From assembly GCF_038096165.1 (NCBI RefSeq), contig NZ_CP151076.1:2787501-2851500 (forward strand): a DNA stretch of 64,000 nt, read 5' to 3'. The notes under the pieces are model-generated. The model did no database searches. It worked only from the letters and a program-made list of their open reading frames with translations, and was not told where the DNA came from. Origin of the DNA: Pseudomonas sp. G.S.17 (GTDB taxonomy: Bacteria > Pseudomonadota > Gammaproteobacteria > Pseudomonadales > Pseudomonadaceae). Positions within the stretch are counted from its first letter, which is position 1; each line of letters begins with the position of its first letter. This document shows, piece after piece, positions 51,238 to 59,912 of the stretch. Both the position numbers and the translations under genes were made by a program.

Positions 51238-51756
51238 ATGTCGCTCCATGAAACGGATTCGATCGTTTCTCTCGATATTTTGTATGGCACGCATCGCGGC
51301 TGGCTGCAGGGCTGGTTGCGGCGCTCGTTGGGGTGCTCGCAGCAAGCGGCGGATCTGGTCCAGGACACTTTTTTGCGTTTGCTGGTGCGCGGTCAACCGA
51401 TCAGCGCTCGTGCACCGCGTGCGCTGTTGGTACGTATCGCCCGAGGTCTGGTGATCGACCATTGGCGGCGCGATGCATTGGAACGAGCCTATCTTGAGGC
51501 GCTGGCGCAGTTGCCCGAGGCCAGCCATCCATCACCTGAGGTCCGTCATGAGGCGCTGCAATGCCTGGAGCGCATCGCGCGGCTGCTTGACGGTCTCAAG
51601 CCAGCGGTACGCGAAGCGTTTCTGTTGTATCAGCTCGGTGACCTGAGCCATGCCCAGGTAGCTCAGGCGCTGGGGGTTTCCAGTCGTACCGTTGAGCGGC
51701 ATGTGGCGAGCGCCCTGATGCATTGCTATCGAGTGTGCTTTGAGGCGCCACAGTGA
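51238..51756 (+). CDS. ECF sigma factor, FecI-type
   Basis: A 172-residue sigma-70 family factor of the iron-starvation class. Region 2 is WLRRSLGCSQQAADLVQDTFLRLL, ending in the APRALLVRIARGLVIDHWRRD segment. Region 4 is KPAVREAFLLYQLGDLSHAQVAQALGVSSRTVERHVASAL. The ATG at 51238 has GAGG six bases upstream. It should direct transcription of the TonB receptor gene after release by the FecR-type protein, whose GTG start overlaps its stop. Confidence 0.92.
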   Translation: MSLHETDSIVSLDILYGTHRGWLQGWLRRSLGCSQQAADLVQDTFLRLLVRGQPISARAPRALLVRIARGLVIDHWRRDALERAYLEALAQLPEASHPSPEVRHEALQCLERIARLLDGLKPAVREAFLLYQLGDLSHAQVAQALGVSSRTVERHVASALMHCYRVCFEAPQ

Positions 51757-52679
51757 GTGCGGCTGCCGAGCGCCTGCCGGAGGGCATCATCCGCACGGCC
51801 ATCGAGTGGCAGATGCGCGTGCGGGCCAACCCCAGCAGTGCCGAGTTGCATAAGCAGTTGCACGACTGGCGGCGTCACGACGCCCGACATGAGCTGGCAT
51901 GGCAACGCTTGCAGCAAATGGGTGACTTGTTTCAGGCCAGCCAGTTGCCTGATGCCGCACGCACCATTCCGCTGTTGCGACGGGCCGAGGCTGATCTAAG
52001 CCGTCGACGCACACTGAAGTTGCTCGGCCTCGGTTTGGTTGCGGGCAGTGCAACGCTGCTGGTCACGACAGCGCCGCCCGCCTGGCGCAGCGACTTTGCC
52101 ACGACCACGGGCGAGCGTCGCCGGGTAGAGTTGGGCGGTGCTGAGCTGACGCTCAATACCGGCAGTGCAGTGGATGTGCGGGGGCGCGAGTGGCTGCTGC
52201 GTACTGGCGAGGTGCTGGTGGACGGTACCGACTGGCGTGTGCGCTGCCGTTTCGCTGAGTGTGAGGGCCGGCAGGCGAGGGCAGTGCTGCGTGAGCGTGA
52301 TGGCTACAGTGAAGTCCACGTCGAGCGCGGCGAGGTGCTGATTTCCACCTCATTCGGGCAGCGCCGTCTGCAAGCGGGTAACGGGCTGGGCATTCACGCA
52401 ACGCAGATGACGGTGTTGGGCAAGGGGCCGCTCGATCCCTTCGCCTGGGCCCGGGGTCTGTTGCTGGTCAACGATATCCGCCTGGTCGACTTCCTGGCTG
52501 AGGCTGGCCGTTATCGTCAGGGTTGGTTGGGCTGCGATAACACGGTGGCCGACTTGCGCCTGTCCGGCGTTTTCCGCCTTGATGAACCCGAGGTCATGCT
52601 GCGCAACCTCACTCATCTGCTGCCGGTGCACATCGTCGAGCGTACCCGTTGGTGGGTGCGCATCATGCCGCTGGTGTAA
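51753..52679 (+). CDS. FecR-type anti-sigma/sigma regulator
   Basis: A 308-residue inner-membrane regulator starting with GTG inside the end of the sigma gene. The N-terminal cytoplasmic domain (DUF4880-like: ATAIEWQMRVRANPSSAEL region) binds the sigma factor. SRRRTLKLLGLGLVAG at about 85-100 is a single membrane segment preceded by a twin-arginine-like motif, as reported for FecR proteins. The periplasmic FecR domain (GERRRVELGGAELTLNTGSAVDV) and C-terminal STN-like part contact the receptor. It relays siderophore binding to the sigma factor. Confidence 0.9.
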   Translation: MSAAAERLPEGIIRTAIEWQMRVRANPSSAELHKQLHDWRRHDARHELAWQRLQQMGDLFQASQLPDAARTIPLLRRAEADLSRRRTLKLLGLGLVAGSATLLVTTAPPAWRSDFATTTGERRRVELGGAELTLNTGSAVDVRGREWLLRTGEVLVDGTDWRVRCRFAECEGRQARAVLRERDGYSEVHVERGEVLISTSFGQRRLQAGNGLGIHATQMTVLGKGPLDPFAWARGLLLVNDIRLVDFLAEAGRYRQGWLGCDNTVADLRLSGVFRLDEPEVMLRNLTHLLPVHIVERTRWWVRIMPLV

Positions 52680-52731
52680 ATAAGTTGTCGGGTTTTTGCG
52701 GTTCGTCCGGTTAGGGATGATCACTTCCTGA

Positions 52732-55128
52732 ATGGATACCGTCATGTTCTTTGCCAGACTGCCTCTGCGTGCCATTGCCCCGTTCCCGTCCCGCACTCTG
52801 CCAAAGGCTGTATGCCTGGCGTTGGCCTTGCTCGGGGGCGCGGCGAGCCTGCCGGTTCAGGCGGCAGCGTCGAATACCGGGCAGGCAGCGGCCCCGAGCA
52901 TTCCTGCCGGGTCGTTGCAGCAGGCGCTCAGCACCTTCGCCGAGCGGGCCGGTATTACCCTGTCTTATTCTCCGGAGACGGTGCGCGGCATGAGCAGCCC
53001 AGGCCTGCCGGGCGGCGGATCGCTGGACGAGGGCCTGGCGAAGCTGCTTGCCGGTAGCGGTCTGGTCGCGCAAAAGACCTCATCCGGCTATGTGGTGCTG
53101 CCCGGCAAGACCGACACCAGCTATCAACTTGAACCCACCAACATCGATGCCGCATCGGTTCAGAGTGCGTTCGCGCCAGTGGCAGGCTATTTCGCCAGCA
53201 ATGCCAGCAGCGCCACCAAGAGCGACAAGCCGATCCTGGAAACCGCGCAGAGCATCAGTGTCGTAACGGCCGAGCAGATCGCTGATCGCCAGGTCGACCG
53301 GGTCGAAGATGCCGTGGCTTACAGCGCGGGTGTGCGGGTCGGCAGCTCGGGGCTGGACCCGCGCTTCGACATGATCAGTGTCCGTGGTTTCGAGACCACC
53401 ATCGGCGCCGACTTTCTCGATGGCCTGCGCCAGCCGGGCAGTGGCTGGTTGTCCTTGTACTCCACCGAGGCCTACAACCTGGAGCGCATTGAAGTGCTCA
53501 AGGGGCCGGCCTCGGTGCTCTACGGGCAGATCAGCCCCGGCGGCATGGTCAATCGGGTGAGCAAGCGGCCGAGCCTGCTGGCGAAAAACGAAGTGCAGGT
53601 GCAGTCCGGCAACTACAACCACCAACAGGCGCAGTTCGATGTGGGCGGGCGCCTGGATGAAGCGGGGGATGTGCTGTTCCGTACGGTTGGCGTGTACCGC
53701 GATGCAGAAAACTATATCGAACAGTTGAACAACGATACCCGCCTGCTGGCACCTTCGCTGAGCTGGGAGATCGACCCCGACACTCGCCTGACCGTGCTGG
53801 CGCAGTATCAGGAACGCGAGACCGGTGCTTCGCCGATGCTGTATCAGGACGGCGATCATCTCTCCAATTTCTGGCAGGGTGACGAGTACTTTGACAAGCT
53901 CAAACAACGTCAGTGGACGCTGGGTTATGAGTTCGAACATGCGTTCAACGATACCTTCAGCGTGCAGCAGAACCTGCGTTACGGTCAGGTGAACACCACC
54001 AATCAGTACCTCCAGCCCAGCGACGCCGGCGATGGCCATACCCTCAACCGCTCAGCCATTGGTGTCTACGAAGACATGTCATCGCTGTCTACCGATACCC
54101 GCTTAGTGAGTCGCTTCGCTACCGGAAATCTGCAACACACGCTGGTCACCGGCATGGACTATGCGTGGATCGACACGTCGCTGTTGTATGCCATGGGCGA
54201 GGCACCCTCCATCGATCGTTACGCGCCGAACTATCACCAGCCGGTTGATCGGCCCACGACTTCCCTGGCTGACGAGGACGGGCTGGAGCATCGCAGCGGC
54301 CTGTATATGCAGGATCAGATCGAACTCAACCAATGGCGCCTGTCGGCCGGACTGCGCCGTGACTGGGTCAAGGTGCGTCGCTCGAACAACCTGAGTGGCG
54401 ATAACAGCAACACGAATGATTCGGCGACCACCGGCCAGGTTGGCGTGCTTTACCTGTTCGACAATGGCCTGGCGCCGTACGTCAGCTATGCCACGTCGTT
54501 CCGGCCCGAAAGTGGGACCGACGCCAGTGGCGAACCCTACAAGCCGACCAAGGGCGAGCAGTACGAAGTGGGCCTCAAGTACCAGCCGCCGGGCACCAGC
54601 ACGATGCTGACGGGCTCGCTCTACCATCTGACGCAAACCAATGTGCGTACTCGTGATTTGGCCAATCCCCTCAACAGCATACAAACGGGCGAGCAGGTAT
54701 CCCGTGGCCTGGAACTGGAGGCGGTTTCCGACCTGAGTGATCGCCTGCGGATGACGGCGAGCTACAGCTTCAACGATCCCGAAGTCACCCGCAGCAATGA
54801 CGGCAATGAAGGCAAGGCACCGATGAATGTGCCGCGTCATCTGGCCTCGCTCTGGCTGAATTACCGCCTGCCCATGGGCCTTGGGCTGTCCGGCGGCGCG
54901 CGCTACACCGGCAGCAACTACGGCAATGCCGCCAACACCGTGAAGAACGAGGACTACACCCTGATCGATGCTGGCGTGCATTACGACTTCGGTGGCGCTA
55001 TGGACGGTGTACGTCTGGCGCTGAATGGTCGCAACCTGTCCGACAAGCGCTACATCAATTGCCAGGAAGGCTATTGCTACCGGGGTGAGGCGCGCAGTGT
55101 CGTCACCAGCCTGAGCTATCGCTGGTAA
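52732..55128 (+). CDS. TonB-dependent siderophore receptor with signalling domain
   Basis: A 798-residue outer-membrane transducer. Signal peptide to about VQAAAS. The STN signalling domain (IPAGSLQQALSTFAERAGITLSYSPETV) spans about 55-125. The plug carries ILETAQSISVVTAEQIADRQ and IEVLKGPASVLYGQISPGGMVNRVSKRP. The 22-strand barrel ends in VVTSLSYRW with C-terminal Trp. It imports a ferric siderophore with TonB energy and signals through the FecR and FecI-type proteins encoded just upstream. The start at 52732 has no good ribosome binding site; 52744 is an alternative. The siderophore is unknown, but the following esterase suggests an ester-type compound. Confidence 0.93.
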   Translation: MDTVMFFARLPLRAIAPFPSRTLPKAVCLALALLGGAASLPVQAAASNTGQAAAPSIPAGSLQQALSTFAERAGITLSYSPETVRGMSSPGLPGGGSLDEGLAKLLAGSGLVAQKTSSGYVVLPGKTDTSYQLEPTNIDAASVQSAFAPVAGYFASNASSATKSDKPILETAQSISVVTAEQIADRQVDRVEDAVAYSAGVRVGSSGLDPRFDMISVRGFETTIGADFLDGLRQPGSGWLSLYSTEAYNLERIEVLKGPASVLYGQISPGGMVNRVSKRPSLLAKNEVQVQSGNYNHQQAQFDVGGRLDEAGDVLFRTVGVYRDAENYIEQLNNDTRLLAPSLSWEIDPDTRLTVLAQYQERETGASPMLYQDGDHLSNFWQGDEYFDKLKQRQWTLGYEFEHAFNDTFSVQQNLRYGQVNTTNQYLQPSDAGDGHTLNRSAIGVYEDMSSLSTDTRLVSRFATGNLQHTLVTGMDYAWIDTSLLYAMGEAPSIDRYAPNYHQPVDRPTTSLADEDGLEHRSGLYMQDQIELNQWRLSAGLRRDWVKVRRSNNLSGDNSNTNDSATTGQVGVLYLFDNGLAPYVSYATSFRPESGTDASGEPYKPTKGEQYEVGLKYQPPGTSTMLTGSLYHLTQTNVRTRDLANPLNSIQTGEQVSRGLELEAVSDLSDRLRMTASYSFNDPEVTRSNDGNEGKAPMNVPRHLASLWLNYRLPMGLGLSGGARYTGSNYGNAANTVKNEDYTLIDAGVHYDFGGAMDGVRLALNGRNLSDKRYINCQEGYCYRGEARSVVTSLSYRW

Positions 55129-55139
55129 GGAGAGAGACG

Positions 55140-55979
55140 ATGATTCGCACGTTATTGATGGTGTTGGGCGCCATGCTGCAGCTTGGTTTCCCTGCCGCCC
55201 ACGCAGAACCGGTGACCCTGGACGGTACCGAACAGTGGACGATGCACAGCGCGGAGGGCCGCGAGTATCGCATCATGATCAGCCTGCCTGAGGGCGATGT
55301 GCCGTACACCGGCGGTTATCCGGTGATATATCTGCTTGACGGCAACGCCTATTTTCCAGCCTTCCATGCAGCCAAACGGGCGCAGAAACGGCTGCGTGGT
55401 TCGATTCTGGTGGCTATCGGATACCCAAGCGACACGCCGCTGGATTTCGTGCGGCGGGCGTTTGACCTGTCACCGCCTGCGCCGCCTGCGCGCAACGACC
55501 CGCCGCAAGGTGGGCAGGATCTGTTCCTCGACTTCATTGAACAGCGCCTGATGCCGAAAGTGGCCGAGCATTTCAAGGTCGATCAGGATCAGCGCAGTCT
55601 GGTGGGGCATTCCTTTGGTGGCATGTTCGGTGTTTATACGCTGTTCACCCGGCCGACACTGTTCCAGCATGTGGTAGCGGTGAGCCCAAGCCTCTGGTGG
55701 CAAGATCGCTACCTGCTGGAGCCCGAGCGTGCCTTCAGCCAACGCGCGCATGCCGGACAGTTGAACCTGACCCACAGCAGCCTGACGCTATTGATGGGCG
55801 AGCGCGATCTTGTCCAGGCCATCCAGGATGCCCGCGCCTTGCAAGAGCGGCTGCAGGATTTGTCGCAGTATGGGCTGCGTAGCGACTTCCAGATCGAGCC
55901 GGGCGAGGATCACATGTCGGTGCAGTTTCGTGTTCCCACGCGGGTGCTTGATGAGTTGATCAGCACCCGGCGTTTTTGA
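55140..55979 (+). CDS. Periplasmic IroE/Fes-like siderophore esterase
   Basis: A 279-residue alpha/beta hydrolase of the putative esterase family (IroE, BesA, Fes). A signal peptide ends near AAHAEPV, placing it in the periplasm. The fold shows YPVIYLLDGNAYFPAF, the nucleophile Ser in LVGHSFGGMFGVYTLF, VAVSPSLWWQD, and a late His in GEDHMSVQF. It lies 11 bases after the TonB receptor gene. It probably hydrolyses the ester backbone of an imported ferric siderophore (enterobactin- or salmochelin-like) to release iron. The substrate is inferred. Confidence 0.87.
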   Translation: MIRTLLMVLGAMLQLGFPAAHAEPVTLDGTEQWTMHSAEGREYRIMISLPEGDVPYTGGYPVIYLLDGNAYFPAFHAAKRAQKRLRGSILVAIGYPSDTPLDFVRRAFDLSPPAPPARNDPPQGGQDLFLDFIEQRLMPKVAEHFKVDQDQRSLVGHSFGGMFGVYTLFTRPTLFQHVVAVSPSLWWQDRYLLEPERAFSQRAHAGQLNLTHSSLTLLMGERDLVQAIQDARALQERLQDLSQYGLRSDFQIEPGEDHMSVQFRVPTRVLDELISTRRF

Positions 55980-56040
55980 ATGGCGGCACATGCCTCTACA
56001 TTTGAGCCAGTGCATCTATTGACGACCAGATCGCCAAATA

Positions 56041-56073
56041 CGGTTTGCACTGGGGGTTGAACCGCCTTTTTTT
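56041..56073 (+). terminator. Possible terminator after the siderophore locus
   Basis: CGGTT (56041-56045) and AACCG (56060-56064) form a short stem with a long loop, followed two bases later by seven T residues. The stem is weak. The rest of 55980-56257 shows nothing else. Confidence 0.4.
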
Positions 56074-56257
56074 GATGCTGCAAGGCTGCGGTGTCACTTG
56101 CGGTCGCCAGAGCGGCTTTACCGCAGGTCGTAAAAATATTAACGGCAGGGAATACGCTCAAGTAACGAGTTGCAACAGTCGATAACCCTTTCGAGTACAG
56201 CAATCCGTGGCTGGTTTGCCCAGCTGACGACGCACATGCCAACAGGGAAACCACTGG

Positions 56258-57871
56258 ATGTCGATAAAATTACGCCTGCTTTTGCTGATTGGCACCAGCT
56301 TGCTCACTGCCGTGATCGTCAGCCTGGTCAGCTATCTGGGCAACCTCCAGATGCGCGATGCAGTGAATGACAGTGAAGTCAGCATGACCGCGCTGCGTAA
56401 TCATCTCGAAGCGGACATGATGCACGATGCGCTGCGCGGCGACGTGTTCTCCGCGATCCTGGTGGGGCTGGGGAAAAGCACCAGCACCAAGGATGAAGTG
56501 CGTAGCTCCATCGCTGAACACGCGGAACACTTTCGTCAGATGCTCGGTGACAATCTCAAGCTGCCGGTCAACGACACTATCAAGACCGCCTTGAGCAAAA
56601 TGCGGCCAAGCCTCGACACCTACATCAGTGCCGGCGAGCGCATCGTCGGACTGGCCCTGGATGATCCGAATGCTGCTCAGCTGCAACTGGGTACGTTCAA
56701 TAAAGCCTTCAGCCAACTGGAAGAGGAGTTGGCCGCCCTCAGCGAGTTGATCGAAACCGACACTCAGCTGACGGGCGAAGGTACCCGGCAAACCATCAGC
56801 AATGCCAACATAACCCTCGGCGGCGTGCTGCTCGCCAGCCTGCTGTTGCTGTTGATCCAGGGACGCTGGGTGATTCGCAGCATCATGGGGCCGTTGCAGT
56901 CCGCCAGCCGGATTGCCGACAGCATTGCCCATGGCAACCTGAGCGAAACTATCGTCGAGCCTGTGCAACGGGACGAAGCCAGCATGCTGATTCGCAGTCT
57001 GGCGACCATGCAGCGTGACCTGCGCGGCATGATCGAGGTGGTTCGCAGCAATGCCCAGGGCGTGAGTGGCATGAGCCAGCAATTAAGCAGCGGCTGCCAT
57101 CAGGTCACCGGCAGCAGCCAACAGCAAAGCGTGGCGGCCAGCACCATGGCCGCTGCGGCCAGCGAAATGACCGCGAGCATCGAGGAAATCACCCGACACG
57201 CCGGGCGCGCGCTGCAGATGGCCAATCAGGCTGAGGAATTGGCCAAGGACGGCGGTCGCGTGATCCATCAGGTGGTCAACGACATGGACAGTATTGCGCG
57301 CTCCGCGCAGCAGTCGGCACAAGTGATCCGCACCCTGGACAAGGAGTCCGAGGGTATTTTCAGCATCATTCAGGTGATCAAGGGCATCGCGGACCAGACC
57401 AACCTGCTCGCGCTCAATGCGGCCATCGAGGCCGCCCGCGCAGGTGAGCAGGGCCGTGGTTTTGCTGTGGTTGCCGACGAGGTGCGCAACCTGGCCGGAA
57501 GAACCAGTGCTTCGACCCAGGAAATCGCCAGCATGGTCTCACGCATCCAGCAAAGCACCCGCGAGGCTGTCACCAGCATGGAGACGGGCGTTGCCCAGGT
57601 CGACAAAGGCATGGCAGTGACCGCCGACGTCGAGCGCGCCATCCGCGAAATTCTCGATGCCACTCTGAAGACGACTCAGCTGGTCAATGACATCACCCGG
57701 ACCATCGGCGAGCAAAGCCTGGCGAGTAACGAAATCGCCCATCAAGTGGAAATGATTGCCAACATGTCCGAAGACAACAGCCGGGTCATTGGCCAGACGG
57801 CGGCTACTACCGATGACCTGTCGACCCTGGCGGGCAAACTTTCGCAATCGGTGGATCGGTTTCGTCTCTGA
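56258..57871 (+). CDS. Methyl-accepting chemotaxis protein
   Basis: A 537-residue transmembrane chemoreceptor. TM1 is at 6-27, a periplasmic helical sensor domain (four-helix-bundle-like) at about 30-185, TM2 at 188-208, then HAMP. The cytoplasmic signalling tip is the canonical IADQTNLLALNAAIEAARAGEQGRGFAVVADEVRNLAGR, where CheA/CheW bind. AGGGAAACC precedes the ATG. It stands alone; the ligand cannot be predicted. The betaine-type locus to its right may be coincidental. Confidence 0.93.
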   Translation: MSIKLRLLLLIGTSLLTAVIVSLVSYLGNLQMRDAVNDSEVSMTALRNHLEADMMHDALRGDVFSAILVGLGKSTSTKDEVRSSIAEHAEHFRQMLGDNLKLPVNDTIKTALSKMRPSLDTYISAGERIVGLALDDPNAAQLQLGTFNKAFSQLEEELAALSELIETDTQLTGEGTRQTISNANITLGGVLLASLLLLLIQGRWVIRSIMGPLQSASRIADSIAHGNLSETIVEPVQRDEASMLIRSLATMQRDLRGMIEVVRSNAQGVSGMSQQLSSGCHQVTGSSQQQSVAASTMAAAASEMTASIEEITRHAGRALQMANQAEELAKDGGRVIHQVVNDMDSIARSAQQSAQVIRTLDKESEGIFSIIQVIKGIADQTNLLALNAAIEAARAGEQGRGFAVVADEVRNLAGRTSASTQEIASMVSRIQQSTREAVTSMETGVAQVDKGMAVTADVERAIREILDATLKTTQLVNDITRTIGEQSLASNEIAHQVEMIANMSEDNSRVIGQTAATTDDLSTLAGKLSQSVDRFRL

Positions 57872-57907
57872 TGTATTGGCGGGTGCTGTTTTAGTAGGGC
57901 GCCGCGT

Positions 57908-58291
57908 TTATAAATCCAGGACCAGGTCTGACGTCGGTTCGCTGCAGCAGAGCAGACGCAGCCCTTTGTCGATTTCACGCTGGCGAATACCGCCGTTGTG
58001 GTTCATTTCCGCCGTGCCTTGCAGGACTGTGGTCTTGCAGGTGCCACATACCCCTTGGCTGCAGGAAGAGGGCTCGATGGCACCGGCCTTTTTGGCTGCC
58101 GTGAGTACCGTCTGGTTGCCCGGCATGCTAAAGGTCTTACCTGAGCGGGACAGCGTGACGGTAAACAGGCCCTCCTGCTGATCCAGGGTGCGAGCTTGCT
58201 CGATGACCGGTTCTTCGTTCAGCGCTGCGGTAGCGGCTGGATTTTCATGATGCGTGCTCTCAAAGTGCCGAAGGAAGTGAAAGTCAATCAA
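57908..58291 (-). CDS. 2Fe-2S ferredoxin domain, GbcB-like, reductase part missing
   Basis: A 127-residue plant-type ferredoxin. The Cys ligands are in SSCSQGVCGTCK and the later LLCCSEPTSDLVLDL. The surrounding GGIRQREIDKGL and the FTVTLSRSGKTF start are those of the C-terminal ferredoxin domain of hybrid NAD(P)H oxidoreductases such as GbcB, partner of betaine Rieske oxygenases. The flavin/NAD reductase part (about 240 residues) is absent. The only start is a TTG at 58291 next to the GTAC palindrome, with a stop just three codons upstream. It is either a stand-alone ferredoxin or the tail of a truncated gene. Confidence 0.65.
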   Translation of the reverse strand: MIDFHFLRHFESTHHENPAATAALNEEPVIEQARTLDQQEGLFTVTLSRSGKTFSMPGNQTVLTAAKKAGAIEPSSCSQGVCGTCKTTVLQGTAEMNHNGGIRQREIDKGLRLLCCSEPTSDLVLDL

Positions 58292-58330
58292 ATGTACTCA
58301 GGTGTACATTCAAAGGGCATCGGAGTACAT
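58291..58330. promoter_or_regulatory. Operator of the TetR gene: AATGTAC-N6-GTACATT plus extra half-site
   Basis: A perfect 7+7 dyad, AATGTAC (58291-58297) and GTACATT (58304-58310), is followed by another GTACAT at 58325-58330. It lies 34-73 bases before the tetR ATG and touches the ferredoxin start. GTAC half-sites recur before the demethylase gene (61998-62043), suggesting a common regulator, presumably this TetR protein. Confidence 0.65.
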
Positions 58331-58363
58331 TTAAATTACACGTTTTTGAAGAAGGTTGCCCAG

Positions 58364-59071
58364 ATGTCCCAATTAGGGAAGACCCGTGGCAAGGCCCTGG
58401 ATAGCGGGTGGCGCGGGTCGCCGGAGGGATGGCTTGAAGCCGCCTATGATGCGCTCAAGGAGTCGGGTATCGATGCGGTTCGGGTCATGCCGCTGGCCAA
58501 GCGTCTCGGTTTGTCACGCACCAGCTTCTATTGGTTTTTTGAGGATCGCGAGCAACTATTGGCCGCCTTGCTCACGCGCTGGCGCGATACCAATACCGGT
58601 GGGTTGATCCGGCAGTGCGAAAGCTATGCGGAAAGCATTTCCGAAGCCATCCTGAATGTCTTCGAATGCTGGCTCAATCCCCAGTTATTCGACTCGCAGT
58701 TCGAATTTGCGGTCCGTAGCTGGGCGCTGCAATCAAATGAAGTTGCCGCAGAAGTCGCGACCATAGACGAGCAACGAATAAACGCCCTGGCGAGCATGTT
58801 CAAGCGCTTCGGCTATGACAGCCAGGGTGCTGACGCACGGGCTCGCACGATTTATCTGACGCAAATCGGCTATATCTCCATGAACACCAATGAGCTGATT
58901 ACCGTGCGTTTCCAGCGTATTCCCCATTACGTGAGTATTTTCACCGGGAAGGTACCCAAGCAGCGTGAGCTGGATCGTTTTTACGGCAAGTTCGGTTATG
59001 CCGAAAAGGAACCTGGAAGCTTCGTGCCTTTGACAGACACCTTCGAGGAGTCAGCTGCCGATGACCAATGA
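58364..59071 (+). CDS. TetR-family transcriptional regulator
   Basis: A 235-residue TetR protein. The HTH lies at about 20-65 (GWLEAAYDALKESGIDAVRVMPLAKRLGLSRTSFYWFFEDREQLLAALL). The C-terminal ligand domain is helical and unremarkable. The ATG at 58364 has AAGG upstream; the frame from 58196 overlaps the ferredoxin gene and the operator and is rejected. It overlaps the ProC-like gene by 11 bases, so the two are one operon. It probably autoregulates through the GTAC dyad and controls the demethylase gene. Confidence 0.9.
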   Translation: MSQLGKTRGKALDSGWRGSPEGWLEAAYDALKESGIDAVRVMPLAKRLGLSRTSFYWFFEDREQLLAALLTRWRDTNTGGLIRQCESYAESISEAILNVFECWLNPQLFDSQFEFAVRSWALQSNEVAAEVATIDEQRINALASMFKRFGYDSQGADARARTIYLTQIGYISMNTNELITVRFQRIPHYVSIFTGKVPKQRELDRFYGKFGYAEKEPGSFVPLTDTFEESAADDQ

Positions 59072-59846
59072 GACGCTGGGCATCATTGGCGGCACGGGCT
59101 GGTTGGGTGGCTCAATCGCCAAGGCTGTGCTGGCAAAGGGATTGTTTCCAGCCGGCAAGCTGGTGGTTTCAAACCGATCGGGAACCCACCCGTTGGCCCA
59201 GCAGGGCGCCAGCCTGGTTACCGATAATCAGGCGCTGGTGGATCGCAGCGACATGGTGATCATTGCGGTTCGTCCTGAACATTTCGCCAGCCTGCACATC
59301 AACGCGGCGGGCAAAACAATCATCTCCTTGATGGCTGGAATTACCGCGCAAACCATTGCCGCGCAGACATCCGCTTCAGCAGTTGTGCGGGCGATGCCCA
59401 ATGCGGCGGTAGAGATCGAGCAGTCCTTTACGCCCTGGTATTGTTTTGGGGCGATGGACGCATTGGGGAAAAATCTCGTGCAGCGCCTGTTCGAATGCGT
59501 CGGCACTGCGGCCGAGGTTCAGGAGGAGGGCTTTATTGACTACCTTTCAGCGCTCTCCGGCACGGGGCCTGCCTTTCCCGCCTTGTTGCTGACGGCACTG
59601 AGCAACCAGGCAATCGCTGCCGGCATCCCCGCTGATATCGCGCAACTGGCGGCGAAAAATGTCGTGGTCAATAGCAGCCAGCTGCTGGCCAGTCGTGATC
59701 CTCAGGAAATCATTGATGCCTTGGTGGCTTACCGGGGCGTGACGGCCGCCGCTTTGCAAGCAATGACTCACGGTCATTTTTCGGCGCTAATCGGCAGGGC
59801 ATTGCAGGAAGGGGCTGCGGTGGCCCGCAAAGGGCTTCAATCCTGA
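59061..59846 (+). CDS. ProC-like pyrroline-5-carboxylate reductase, diverged
   Basis: A 261-residue NAD(P)-dependent reductase of the P5CR family, which reduces cyclic imines such as P5C to proline. It opens with LGIIGGTGWLGGSIAKAV, an unusual Rossmann loop (canonical P5CR has G-x-I-G-x-G-N-M). The dimer domain keeps SALSGTGPAFPALLL, but the usual S-P-G-G-T-T substrate loop is AYRGVTAAAL. It may act on another imine, for example one from N-methylproline or hydroxyproline breakdown. GAGGAG precedes the ATG. A housekeeping proC is expected elsewhere in the genome. Confidence 0.83.
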   Translation: MTNETLGIIGGTGWLGGSIAKAVLAKGLFPAGKLVVSNRSGTHPLAQQGASLVTDNQALVDRSDMVIIAVRPEHFASLHINAAGKTIISLMAGITAQTIAAQTSASAVVRAMPNAAVEIEQSFTPWYCFGAMDALGKNLVQRLFECVGTAAEVQEEGFIDYLSALSGTGPAFPALLLTALSNQAIAAGIPADIAQLAAKNVVVNSSQLLASRDPQEIIDALVAYRGVTAAALQAMTHGHFSALIGRALQEGAAVARKGLQS

Positions 59847-59880
59847 TCAACCAAGCCTCAATCCGTTCCGGTCAATGAAT

Positions 59881-59907
59881 TGCCCCTGATGGTTGAAGTC
59901 AGGGGCA
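59881..59907. terminator. Hairpin between convergent ProC-like and demethylase genes
   Basis: TGCCCCTGA pairs perfectly with TCAGGGGCA across a 9-base loop. No T-run follows on either side, but its place between two convergent stops (59846 and 59913) fits a shared transcript end. Confidence 0.55.
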
Positions 59908-59912
59908 TGCCG

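Noticed and set aside
58196..58363. Longer N-terminus of the TetR protein
   Set aside because: It would run through the ferredoxin gene and the operator; the HTH begins shortly after the 58364 start.
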